Assembly (NCBI GenBank): GCA_024709145.1
Contig: JANJXG010000093.1
Span: 1-40,573 of the forward strand
Reading direction: 5' to 3'
Origin: Bacteroidales bacterium
GTDB lineage: Bacteria > Bacteroidota > Bacteroidia > Bacteroidales > F082
Length of the DNA stretch: 40,573 bases
Part shown: piece by piece, positions 1 to 7,280 of the stretch
How the letters are laid out: each line of letters begins with the position of its first letter
Position numbering within the stretch: the first letter of the stretch is position 1
Translations under genes and position numbers: made by a program
The notes under the pieces: generated by a model
Told to the model about the DNA's origin: nothing
Database searches by the model: none
What the model saw: only the letters and a program-made list of their open reading frames with translations

Positions 1-263
1 AATACCTTTTTTTATTCCTCCAAATGTTTTTTAATAAAAATTTTATCCGAAATTATTTCCGTCTGATCTTCAAGTATTTAAAAATGAAAAAAAATGAAAA
101 ATTTTGATTCGACTAAACTATTCCTTGAAAAATCAGATTGACTGGTAACCCTGATACCTGTTTTTTTCACCATTTAGAAATTCTCAACTTTTCTAAGAAC
201 GATTTCTTGAATAAAAAATGGACTACAAATTTAACTTAAATTTTAATTGATTGTACAAATTGA

Positions 264-1043
264 TTATTTTTTTTGAATATCTCTTGTAAAAACTGGTTTA
301 AATTGAGATGAAAGGTTGGTGTTATAGTAGTAACCATCCCGATCGAACCCGATAATATCTGCTGGATCAGATAATTTATGATCACATATATAGGAGGCCA
401 TACTTCCTCTGGCTCGTTTAGCAAAGAAACTAATCATTTTGTAATCACCATTACTGTAATCAAGAAACTGAGGGCTAATAACAGGAACCTTCAGTTTTTT
501 AAAGTCGATTGAAGCCGAATATTCATGAGAGGCCAGGTTGACTAGAGCATTAGACGGATGGAGCTGAAGGTCAGCCAAGAGGGCATTTGTATTTTTTTTT
601 GTCCAAAATTCATACAAATCTTTTGCGGATTTAATTTTCAGCTTGGTGCTCATTTCAAGCCTGTAAGGCTGAATCAAATCTAAAGGTCTCAGATAGCCAT
701 ATATACCACTTAGAATTCGAAGGTGATTCTGCGCAAAGTCAATTTTCTCTTCCTTCCAGGAATAGGCATCCAATCCAATATACACATCACCTTTGTAGGC
801 GAATATTGCCTGCTTTCGATGAGCAGGATCACTATTCTGTTCCCAATGCTGATACCGTTCATAATTTAACTCTGCCAAAACCTTGCTCAATGACATCAGG
901 TTTGCGATACTTTCAGCATTCAACTTTTTGATAATTCTCGCAATTCCGGATGCTTCTTCTTCAAAGAAGGGTATTGTATGCCTGGTAATTGGAGCCAATG
1001 TTTCAAAATCCAGCGTTTTTGCTGGAGATAGTATCATAATCAT
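264..1043 (-). CDS. yaaA: Peroxide stress protein YaaA (DUF328/UPF0246)
   Basis: The 259-residue product has the family's N-terminal signature LSPAKTLDF at residues 5-13 and the usual length. Further family-like stretches are IYIGLDAY-type text around residue 90 and SGIYGYLRPLD around residue 113. In E. coli, YaaA limits intracellular free iron during hydrogen peroxide stress and binds DNA; it is cytoplasmic. The ATG at 1043 places the signature at the same distance from the N terminus as in E. coli YaaA, so I prefer it over the second ATG two codons later. It lies about 40 bases downstream of the AlbA_2-type gene on the same strand and may be cotranscribed. No convincing terminator follows its stop codon. 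Confidence 0.93.
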   Translation of the reverse strand: MIMILSPAKTLDFETLAPITRHTIPFFEEEASGIARIIKKLNAESIANLMSLSKVLAELNYERYQHWEQNSDPAHRKQAIFAYKGDVYIGLDAYSWKEEKIDFAQNHLRILSGIYGYLRPLDLIQPYRLEMSTKLKIKSAKDLYEFWTKKNTNALLADLQLHPSNALVNLASHEYSASIDFKKLKVPVISPQFLDYSNGDYKMISFFAKRARGSMASYICDHKLSDPADIIGFDRDGYYYNTNLSSQFKPVFTRDIQKK

Positions 1044-1083
1044 TATAAGAATATTTAATCGGTTTACACCTTATTATATACCA

Positions 1084-1749
1084 TCATTTAAAATGTGTTG
1101 CAATGCTTTTAAGAATGTCGTGTGAAACGAGCACAAATCTGGTTTCCCGTTCAGTGAGTTTTAATTCTAGAATTCCCATAAGCATGAAATTAAGAATCAT
1201 GCGTTCTGCCTGTTTTTTACCGATTCCTGCGGTGTTCATTAATTCATTTCGGGAAATACTGCCATGCTGATCAACATATTGCAACAGCAGCATTTCGGGT
1301 TCGGTAAAGTTTATATTCACAACATTGTCAGATTGCTCAAGCTTCCAATACTGTAAAAGAATGGGATCAGCTAGGATATTTTGATCTTTAACGCGAACAA
1401 AAACTTTGTAATCGTTTTCCTTAGCAGGCGCTTTGTGCTTTAATTTCCTACTCTTAGGAACAAAGACTTCCAACACCAGTTTTCCATCTACATCCCATTC
1501 TTTTGTTTGGAACACTATTTCTGGTTTACAAAACAACTGTGCAGCCGCTTCGATCATATAGTATTCTTCTTCTGACCTAACGCCGGCGATTGCGCCATTA
1601 TCCTTTACGCCAACAAGCAATCTGCCACCATCAGTGTTTGCAAATGCAACCAACGTTCGGGCAATTTTCTTGCTGTCGGAAATTTCAAATTTGAAATCCA
1701 ATTGCTGATTTTCACCTTGAGCGATAAGTTTCCTTATGTACTCCGACAT
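1084..1749 (-). CDS. AlbA_2 (Schlafen-like) domain transcriptional regulator with C-terminal winged helix
   Basis: The 221-residue protein begins with an AlbA_2-type domain (about residues 10-140). This shows the typical start with E13 and LDFKFEI, followed by ARTLVAFANTDGGRLLVGV, where the FANTDGG stretch is the family hallmark. Residues 150-215 resemble a winged helix (GSISRNELMNTAGIGKKQAERM and following), suggesting DNA binding. This architecture is usually annotated as a putative transcriptional regulator or ATP-binding protein. Its target is unknown. A TAnnTTTG box at 1772-1779 on the minus strand lies about 22 bases before the ATG. The function beyond nucleic-acid or nucleotide binding is inference. 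Confidence 0.8.
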   Translation of the reverse strand: MSEYIRKLIAQGENQQLDFKFEISDSKKIARTLVAFANTDGGRLLVGVKDNGAIAGVRSEEEYYMIEAAAQLFCKPEIVFQTKEWDVDGKLVLEVFVPKSRKLKHKAPAKENDYKVFVRVKDQNILADPILLQYWKLEQSDNVVNINFTEPEMLLLQYVDQHGSISRNELMNTAGIGKKQAERMILNFMLMGILELKLTERETRFVLVSHDILKSIATHFK

Positions 1750-1771
1750 AGTTTATGTTTTATTTAAATGA

Positions 1772-1779
1772 CAAAAATA
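1772..1779 (-). promoter_or_regulatory. Bacteroidota -7 promoter box (TATTTTTG)
   Basis: On the minus strand this reads TATTTTTG, an exact match to TAnnTTTG. It lies 22 bases upstream of the ATG of the AlbA_2-type gene. No clear -33 element was identified. Confidence 0.5.
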
Positions 1780-1890
1780 CTGCTTTATCGCATGTAGTTA
1801 CTTAACAAGCCATTAAGAGATCTGTTCAACCCAAGACCCACTTCATTAAAACCTTAAACCAAAATGCATAGAATTATCGCAATAAATGAT

Positions 1891-1924
1891 AAAAAAACAG
1901 ATCCGAGCAATAAGCACAGATCTG
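1891..1924 (-). terminator. Rho-independent terminator downstream of pyrI
   Basis: On the minus strand an 11-base arm (CAGATCTGTGC) pairs with GCTCGGATCTG across a TTATT loop, with one G-U pair and one mismatch, and is followed by seven T. It lies about 90 bases after the pyrI stop codon and in the right orientation to end the pyrBI transcript. Confidence 0.75.
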
Positions 1925-2011
1925 CCATTTGAAAAATAAATATGCAAAATGTAACTATCATATTAACAATATGATACAATCTAAACAGCTTTAAGGTTCA
2001 GAACAAAGCAT

Positions 2012-2479
2012 TTAAATAAATACGATGTTTTCCTTAGAAGTGTTTTTCTCGCAGTAATGGCATGCAAGTTTCAGGTTGTTGTTGTCGTCATAGAAAACAT
2101 CAAAACGAGTTGAAACATCCTCCTTGTTTGTGATACAATTAGGGTTGAAACATTTCACGATTTTGTCAACTTTTTCTGGAATATGAACAGTTGACTTTTT
2201 ACTAACCTCATAATCGCGGATTTCAATCAACGTAGCAGATGGAGCTACGAGTGCAATTTTGTTAATTTCCTCGTGTTCAAAATATTTCCCACTGATTTTG
2301 ATAATACCTTTAGATCCAAACTTTTTGCTTTCGAGGTTGGTTCCAAAATAAACCTGATTTTTTGTTTTGTCAAGTCCAAGTATTTTAATTACCTGAAAAA
2401 CAGTTTCTGTTGGAATGTGATCAATCACCGTGCCATTGCTTATGGCAGAAACGATGAGTTCTTTTCTTTTATCGCTCAT
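2012..2479 (-). CDS. pyrI: Aspartate carbamoyltransferase regulatory subunit
   Basis: The 155-residue protein has the length and two-domain layout of PyrI: an N-terminal nucleotide-binding domain (about 1-100) and a C-terminal zinc domain. The four zinc cysteines are visible as C110/C115 (CFNPNC) and C140/C143 (CHYC), the CX4C...CX2C pattern that holds the site contacting PyrB. PyrI binds ATP, CTP and UTP and gives allosteric control to the PyrB trimers in the cytoplasmic holoenzyme. It follows pyrB after 28 bases and is certainly cotranscribed with it. The ATG at 2479 is the natural start. The E. coli order (pyrB then pyrI) is preserved. Confidence 0.96.
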   Translation of the reverse strand: MSDKRKELIVSAISNGTVIDHIPTETVFQVIKILGLDKTKNQVYFGTNLESKKFGSKGIIKISGKYFEHEEINKIALVAPSATLIEIRDYEVSKKSTVHIPEKVDKIVKCFNPNCITNKEDVSTRFDVFYDDNNNLKLACHYCEKNTSKENIVFI

Positions 2480-2507
2480 GACTGTAATAATTGTAACTGA
2501 TATAATG

Positions 2508-3416
2508 CTATTTAAAACCCAAAATTGAAGCCATCAAAGCTTGACGTACATAAATCCCGTTGAGGGCTTGTTGAAAATAATAGGCCATTGGATTGCTGTC
2601 AACGTCGGTACTGATTTCGTTGACTCTGGGAAGCGGATGAAGAATTTTGAGATTTGATTTTCCATCAACAAGCATGGCATTCACAAGGTTGTATGAGTTT
2701 TTAACACGCTCATATTCAAGTGGGTCAGGGAATCTTTCACGCTGAATCCGCGTCATATACAAAATGTCGGATTTTGGAATTACCTCAGACATATCGGTAT
2801 ACTGCTCGTAATGTAACTGAGCATCCTTGATATGACGTTTGACTGCACTTGGCAATTTGAGTTCAACAGGAGATACCAAGTGAAATCTGGTATTGAAGTG
2901 ACAAAGAGCCATTGTTAGGCTATGGACGGTTCGTCCGTACTTCAGGTCACCAACAAAGGTAATATCAAGATTATCAAGCGTTCCCTGGGTTTTTCTGATG
3001 GAATACAGATCCAGTAAACACTGAGTGGGATGTTGGTTAGCACCATCACCTGCATTGATAATTGGAACAGGTGCCACTTCGCTAGCATATCTGGCAGAGC
3101 CGTCAACCGGATGACGCATCACGATCAAATCAGAATAATTGCTAACGGTTAAAATGGTATCTTTAAGCGTTTCGCCTTTCTGAACACTGGTGGTTGCGGC
3201 GCTGCTAAAACCAATCACGCTTGCGCCCAATTGCTGAGCAGCACTTTCAAAACTAAGACGGGTACGGGTTGAAGGTTCAAAAAATAAAGATGCAACCACA
3301 CGGCCTTTCAGAATTTCCTGCCGGGGTTGTTTCTCAAATTCCTCTGCAAGATCAAGAATCCTGATGATCTCTTCTTTGGAATAGTCATTAATAGAAACAA
3401 GACTTCTGTTTTTCAT
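2508..3416 (-). CDS. pyrB: Aspartate carbamoyltransferase catalytic subunit
   Basis: PyrB transfers the carbamoyl group from carbamoyl phosphate to aspartate, the first committed step of pyrimidine synthesis. The 302-residue product carries the carbamoyl-phosphate motif [13 protein letters not shown] (residues 45-57), the downstream [10 protein letters not shown] stretch (about 123-132) and the C-terminal [10 protein letters not shown] motif that closes the active site. Length is normal and no key residue is missing. It heads the pyrBI operon. Its ATG overlaps the end of a 57-codon leader ORF in another frame, and an intrinsic terminator sits between the predicted promoter and the gene, so attenuation control is likely. 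Confidence 0.97.
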   Translation of the reverse strand: MKNRSLVSINDYSKEEIIRILDLAEEFEKQPRQEILKGRVVASLFFEPSTRTRLSFESAAQQLGASVIGFSSAATTSVQKGETLKDTILTVSNYSDLIVMRHPVDGSARYASEVAPVPIINAGDGANQHPTQCLLDLYSIRKTQGTLDNLDITFVGDLKYGRTVHSLTMALCHFNTRFHLVSPVELKLPSAVKRHIKDAQLHYEQYTDMSEVIPKSDILYMTRIQRERFPDPLEYERVKNSYNLVNAMLVDGKSNLKILHPLPRVNEISTDVDSNPMAYYFQQALNGIYVRQALMASILGFK

Positions 3417-3561
3417 TGAATGTATGATTTGTTATGGTGATTAAAAATTGATTCAAACAGGCAAAAAAAAGACGGCTATTGCCGTCGTTTATAAAATGAT
3501 AATTTGAGAAGAACACAGAGGTTCTTTCATTTTGAATCAGATACTGAAATTCTTTGTTCAT
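3388..3561 (-). CDS. Candidate pyrBI leader peptide ORF spanning the attenuator
   Basis: An uninterrupted ATG-initiated frame of 57 codons runs from 3561, straight through the terminator hairpin at 3463-3486 and its T-run, past the pyrB ATG (3414-3416), and stops at TAA 3388-3390 in a different frame from pyrB. It starts about 16 bases after the predicted transcription start. The codons before the hairpin include Phe-Phe (17-18), then Asn-Tyr-His-Phe. The arrangement resembles E. coli pyrL, whose translation through a terminator couples pyrBI expression to UTP supply. What is seen is the frame, hairpin and overlap; that it is translated is inference. No Shine-Dalgarno sequence is evident, which is normal in this phylum. 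Confidence 0.5.
   Translation of the reverse strand: MNKEFQYLIQNERTSVFFSNYHFINDGNSRLFFACLNQFLITITNHTFNEKQKSCFY
3463..3486 (-). terminator. Leader attenuator (intrinsic terminator) upstream of pyrB
   Basis: On the minus strand GACGGC pairs with GCCGTC across an AATA loop (six perfect GC-rich pairs) and is followed by eight T. On the plus strand there is no usable T-run, so it acts only towards pyrB. No minus-strand gene lies between it and the divergent gene at 3807, so it cannot be the end of another unit. A second weaker stem (AAGAAC/GTTCTT, 3509-3526) lies just upstream and may be a pause hairpin. Confidence 0.75.
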
Positions 3562-3562
3562 G

Positions 3563-3578
3563 CCGATTAGCTAACCGG
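3563..3578 (-). promoter_or_regulatory. Near-palindrome at the 5' end of the pyrBI leader
   Basis: The minus-strand sequence CCGGTTAGCTAATCGG is self-complementary if one G-U pair is allowed. It covers the predicted transcription start and ends two bases before the leader ATG. It could be an RNA hairpin capping the leader or an operator; I cannot tell which from sequence alone. Confidence 0.4.
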
Positions 3579-3582
3579 AGCA

Positions 3583-3590
3583 CAAAATTA
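3583..3590 (-). promoter_or_regulatory. Predicted -7 promoter box for pyrBI (TAATTTTG)
   Basis: The minus strand reads TAATTTTG, an exact TAnnTTTG match. A start five to seven bases downstream (about 3577) gives a leader of roughly 160 bases before pyrB, long enough to hold the leader ORF and attenuator. Confidence 0.55.
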
Positions 3591-3776
3591 ACCGAAAGAT
3601 CTTAATTAGATTCCTCATTAAAAAAAAGATATGAAGATTTTTTAAACAAATACTGCAATTAGGTCAACAAAAGCCACATCAAACAGAAAATAGAATCAAC
3701 AGGATTAGAAATATACACCTTTATGGAATTAATTGATTGCTAAAGTTTCGTTGACAAGTATTTAACATAAGCCATC

Positions 3777-3784
3777 TAATTTCG
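3777..3784 (+). promoter_or_regulatory. Predicted -7 promoter box for the cold-shock-like gene (TAATTTCG)
   Basis: TAATTTCG matches TAnnTTTG at seven of eight positions and lies 22 bases before the ATG at 3807. A TTGACA-like stretch lies at 3751-3756. The predicted start falls inside the palindrome at 3784-3795. Confidence 0.4.
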
Positions 3785-3795
3785 CAAACGTTTGC
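3784..3795 (+). promoter_or_regulatory. Perfect 12-bp palindrome, LacI/PurR-type operator candidate
   Basis: GCAAACGTTTGC is a perfect palindrome with the central CG and AAACGTTT core typical of LacI-family operators; it coincides with the core of the E. coli PurR box. It overlaps the predicted transcription start of the gene at 3807, a repressor-like position. No LacI-family gene is present in the window. Confidence 0.5.
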
Positions 3796-3806
3796 AGTAT
3801 TAAGCA

Positions 3807-4025
3807 ATGGCAACAGGAATCATCATCGAACTTTCAGTTAAAAAAGGCTATGGTTTTCTGAAGGAAGACCAAACAGGCAGAATTATACGTTTCGACATTA
3901 TTGAAAAGGAGGATGACTTTCAGATTTCTCAACCGATCGAATTCAATATTATAGACCTCGAACCGGGAAAACTGGCTATCAACTTAAGACCCTCCCACCC
4001 AAAAAAGGTATTGATTGTGAGTTAA
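3807..4025 (+). CDS. Small cold-shock-domain-like protein
   Basis: The 72-residue product has the size of CspA-type proteins and begins with a cold-shock-like strand pattern: GIIIELSVKKGYGFLKED (residues 4-21) mirrors the GxVKWFNxxKGYGFI start, including the RNP1-type KGYGF. The usual second motif (FVH-type RNP2) is not recognisable; the corresponding stretch reads RIIRFDI. It may therefore bind nucleic acid differently. The ATG at 3807 lies 12 bases after a perfect palindrome in its promoter. The gene converges on the TonB receptor gene with a six-base gap. Assignment to the fold is moderately secure; its role is unknown. Confidence 0.6.
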   Translation: MATGIIIELSVKKGYGFLKEDQTGRIIRFDIIEKEDDFQISQPIEFNIIDLEPGKLAINLRPSHPKKVLIVS

Positions 4026-4031
4026 TTCAAT

Positions 4032-6419
4032 CTAAAACTCAACCATTATACCAATTGTAGGCAAAACCGTTCCACTTGTGTTAGGAATTCCCCGCAGCAC
4101 ATATTTTGTATTGTTATCTGTAGTAATAAAATTCCCATTGTCATCCTTTTCGCGGACGTAATTATCCTGACCTTTTGATTTGTAGTTGTATACATTTTGA
4201 ATATCGAGGTACACCATCAGGCTCCATTGCTCAAAAAAATATTTTTTGTCAACACGAATATCGAGCTGATTAAAAGGATCCAAACGTTTTTCATTCAGCC
4301 TGTTGAAATCGGTATACACTCCACCTTGGGCATTCCATGCCTCGATAAGGGCTGATTTCTCAAGATCATAGGGAGTGTAAGGAAGTCCTCCGTCAAAACG
4401 CCATTTTGCACCGACAATCCAATTCTTTTTTAGGTTTTGAGTCAGGGTAATAACGCCGATATGTCGAAAATCCCAGCTGGATGGGATGAGTTTCTGGTTC
4501 TTATCTTCAAACTCGCTCCGCACAAAAGTGTAAGAAACGATGAGATTTGTTCCTGATTTTAACTTACTTCTATTAACAACTTCAAATCCGAAGGCACGAC
4601 CTTTACCGGAAGAAATTACAGCTTCATTTCCAAGAACACCATAATCAGCACCTTTATTTGCCAAATTGATGGAGTCTTTCAAAGAGAAAGGGTAATTGTC
4701 ATATTGTTTTATAAACCCTTCCACTGAAAAAAACAACTCATCCCTGGGGATATACTGAATACCTGCAATATAATGATTTGCTGCAATATATTTGATTTCA
4801 TTGTCTTTATTCACAAGTTGACCATTAGTATCTCTATAACCAAGGGTTGTGTAGGCCGGTAATTGGTAATATCTGCCAACATTCGCTGTTACAGCCCATT
4901 TTTCAGTTAACACATAGGAAGCAGATACCCTTGGCGACAGCTGTTCAAGCGGATTCATCATCGAGCTGCTGTAATTATTGAAATCCGTTCTTAATCCTGC
5001 TGACAAAGTGAGTCGGTCGTTCATAAAATTCTTGCTAAGCTGAGCCGAGGCATTGTATTTGAACAGGTTTAAATCTGATTTGTAATCAAGATTAATGAGT
5101 TCATTGCCGACAAAGAGTTTCTGAAAAGTAGTTGTGTTATATTTGGCATATTCAGCACCCACCATATACACAAACTTATAATCACCGTAGCGGATGTTGT
5201 TTTCAAATCTTAGTTTGTTTTCAATTTCCCGGGATGCATAATCAAGAATTCGTGCCTGGTTCTCATCATTTTCAGGGTATTTATAACTTATGTTGTTCAG
5301 CATGTTTCTGCTTAGAACAAGTGTTTGAAAGCTGTTTGTTTTGTAATGGCGGTATACAGCTCCGATGGCATAACTCCATTGTTCGTTGACAGGAAGGAAT
5401 GACAATATATACTCCTGATCCTCTGTTGGTTCTTTGATGCCAGTGTTGAGTTTAAACTGATCTAAGGAACCGATACTTACGATGGTCAATTCATTTCTTT
5501 TGTCAAACCGGGTTTTCCATTTGAGCTGATAGTCATTGAAAGTTGGTAAAAATGGCAGGCCAATCGCGTCAAATAAAAATTGCAGATACGACCTTCTTGC
5601 TGAGACTATAAAACTGGATTTTTCGCCGGCAGGACCATCAGCCGTCATACTTACTTCAGAAGCCCCAAGACTTCCTCTGAATTTTATTTTCTCTTTGTTA
5701 CCCTCTTTTTGTGTGAACTCAAAAACACCGCTGAGTGCATTACCTCTGTTAGCAGGAAAAGCACCGGAATAGTAATCAACTGAACTGATGAAGTCGGCAT
5801 TGAGAATACCAACAGCTCCGCCAGATGATCCTTGTGTTGCAAAATGGTTGATGGTTGGGATTTGAACGCCATCAAGGTAAAAAGTTGCCTCACTGGGCCC
5901 ACCGCCTCTTATGATTACATCATTTCGAAAAGAAACGCCAGACCCGACTCCGGGCAATGATTGAATAACCCTCGATATATCTCTGTTACTGCCAGGACTA
6001 GTCTCTATTTCGGAAACTCCCAATTTTTGAAGTGACAGCGGGCTTTCTTCTGTTCTGACAAACGGATTTGCTTTTACTTCAACCTCCTGAAGGGCAATAC
6101 CAGCATTTTGCATCCGGATTTCGATGAATTCGACCTTTGAATTGGTAACTTGAACTTCAGCCGAGGTAGTATTTTTATACCCAACATAGGTTGCTTCAAG
6201 TACTATAAAACCAGGATTGAGTCCTGTAATCAGAAACCGACCCTCAAAGTCAGTAGTTGCACCTATTGTCGTACCCTTTACAATGACATTAGCAAAAGGA
6301 AGCGGTTCATTATTTGTTTGATCAATAACCCTACCCTGTACCTGTCCGTTTTGTGCGAAGGTTACAGAATGAAATGTCAAGACGATTAGGAATATTAGGA
6401 ATGATTTAACTATTTTCAT
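4032..6419 (-). CDS. TonB-dependent outer-membrane receptor with CarboxypepD_reg-like domain
   Basis: The 795-residue protein has a signal peptide (about 1-22, ending FAQ), then an Ig-like carboxypeptidase-regulatory domain (about 27-112; GRVIDQTNNEPLPFANVIVKG and TDFEGRF). A plug domain follows (about 125-235; VIQSLPGVGSG, DVIIRGGGPSEATFYLDGV), then a long beta-barrel ending in an aromatic residue (MVEF). It should import a ligand across the outer membrane using TonB energy. No SusD partner is nearby. It lies two bases downstream of a lipoprotein gene on the same strand, so the two form an operon. The ligand cannot be told from sequence. The terminal Phe fits BAM-dependent assembly. Confidence 0.92.
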   Translation of the reverse strand: MKIVKSFLIFLIVLTFHSVTFAQNGQVQGRVIDQTNNEPLPFANVIVKGTTIGATTDFEGRFLITGLNPGFIVLEATYVGYKNTTSAEVQVTNSKVEFIEIRMQNAGIALQEVEVKANPFVRTEESPLSLQKLGVSEIETSPGSNRDISRVIQSLPGVGSGVSFRNDVIIRGGGPSEATFYLDGVQIPTINHFATQGSSGGAVGILNADFISSVDYYSGAFPANRGNALSGVFEFTQKEGNKEKIKFRGSLGASEVSMTADGPAGEKSSFIVSARRSYLQFLFDAIGLPFLPTFNDYQLKWKTRFDKRNELTIVSIGSLDQFKLNTGIKEPTEDQEYILSFLPVNEQWSYAIGAVYRHYKTNSFQTLVLSRNMLNNISYKYPENDENQARILDYASREIENKLRFENNIRYGDYKFVYMVGAEYAKYNTTTFQKLFVGNELINLDYKSDLNLFKYNASAQLSKNFMNDRLTLSAGLRTDFNNYSSSMMNPLEQLSPRVSASYVLTEKWAVTANVGRYYQLPAYTTLGYRDTNGQLVNKDNEIKYIAANHYIAGIQYIPRDELFFSVEGFIKQYDNYPFSLKDSINLANKGADYGVLGNEAVISSGKGRAFGFEVVNRSKLKSGTNLIVSYTFVRSEFEDKNQKLIPSSWDFRHIGVITLTQNLKKNWIVGAKWRFDGGLPYTPYDLEKSALIEAWNAQGGVYTDFNRLNEKRLDPFNQLDIRVDKKYFFEQWSLMVYLDIQNVYNYKSKGQDNYVREKDDNGNFITTDNNTKYVLRGIPNTSGTVLPTIGIMVEF

Positions 6420-6421
6420 AT

Positions 6422-7177
6422 TTACTTAATCTTAAGGCTGATAGAGCTGAATATTTTTAAGGCTGTAGTGTGACCAGAAATATTGGTGTAAAGTTTACCG
6501 TCTTGACCGGAAGCTGCACCATGTCCTACCGGATTCAAAGAGTAATTACTCATGAGCTCGTCGAGGTTAACATCGACGGCATAAACGAGTGAGGGTTGTG
6601 CAGAGGTTCGGTAATCGGGATCGTTGGCGAATTTGTTGTTATTCCAAAAATCGTTCCAATCCCATGGTTGATTCACCTCTGCCAAAATTCTGAATTTTCG
6701 CGGCAAGGGCATTGCTGTACTCGTTTCAAGTGTAAAGTCACCCTTTGGTGTTGCACCGGTGAAAGCATCTGCAACCGGATTTTCTGGTGATGGCATCAAA
6801 TCAGGACCCAATCCAATCTCTCTTTTATGCAACCAATATGGCAGTGCTGCCGGCCTGATTGATTTTCCGGGTACTTTAAGCCATTTACCATCTCCCGCAT
6901 CTCCATATTGATAATAGCCTGTTGCCAGTGATTTAGTAACAAAAATTGTTTGAATCATTTCACCATCAGGTTTTTCAAGCCAGACTGCAAAGGTTGGATG
7001 GTTATGCGCTTTACCTGCAATGAATTCAAGTTCAAGGAACGGGCCTCCACTCCCATATTGCTTCTGGATGATTGTTTTGTCAATCTGTTGCGTCGTTCCC
7101 AATTTACTGCTTTGGCAGGATGAGATTATTGGCATCACAGCTGCCATAATCATGAAATAACCTATAACTTTTCTCAT
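6422..7177 (-). CDS. Periplasmic or surface lipoprotein, DUF2271-like
   Basis: I chose the ATG at 7177 because it begins a lipoprotein signal (MRKVIGYFMIMAAVMPIISSC, lipobox ISSC, C21); the longer frame to 7255 would run into the dnaN terminator. The mature protein (about 230 residues) reads FLELEFIAG, HPTFAVWLEKPDGEMIQTIFVT and later GATPKGDFTLET. This resembles DUF2271-type periplasmic proteins, which are often found beside iron or redox genes, but I hold that only loosely. Its stop is two bases from the TonB receptor start, so it is probably the accessory lipoprotein of that receptor. The substrate is unknown. Confidence 0.65.
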   Translation of the reverse strand: MRKVIGYFMIMAAVMPIISSCQSSKLGTTQQIDKTIIQKQYGSGGPFLELEFIAGKAHNHPTFAVWLEKPDGEMIQTIFVTKSLATGYYQYGDAGDGKWLKVPGKSIRPAALPYWLHKREIGLGPDLMPSPENPVADAFTGATPKGDFTLETSTAMPLPRKFRILAEVNQPWDWNDFWNNNKFANDPDYRTSAQPSLVYAVDVNLDELMSNYSLNPVGHGAASGQDGKLYTNISGHTTALKIFSSISLKIK

Positions 7178-7231
7178 ACGTTTTGTCTTTGGTGTGTAAA
7201 CAAAAAATACACTTTCATGTTCACCATAGGC

Positions 7232-7261
7232 AAAAAAAAAGCCCTGCATTTGCAAGGCTTT
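7232..7261 (-). terminator. Strong Rho-independent terminator after dnaN
   Basis: On the minus strand GCCTTGCA pairs with TGCAGGGC (one G-U pair) over an AA loop, with flanking AAA/TTT, followed by a run of nine T. It begins about 20 bases after the dnaN stop and closes the long minus-strand gene run. It lies upstream of the lipoprotein gene start at 7177. Confidence 0.88.
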
Positions 7262-7280
7262 GAAGTTAAATCTTGATTGA

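Noticed and set aside
1-263. Possible hairpin and T-run around 130-175 and a short frame at 236-424
   Set aside because: The stem is only four pairs and no gene with that orientation can be seen upstream; the frame is antisense to the end of yaaA and looks like a shadow.
7178-7255. 26-codon N-terminal extension of the lipoprotein gene
   Set aside because: It would begin in the dnaN terminator and put a non-family stretch ahead of a perfect lipoprotein signal.
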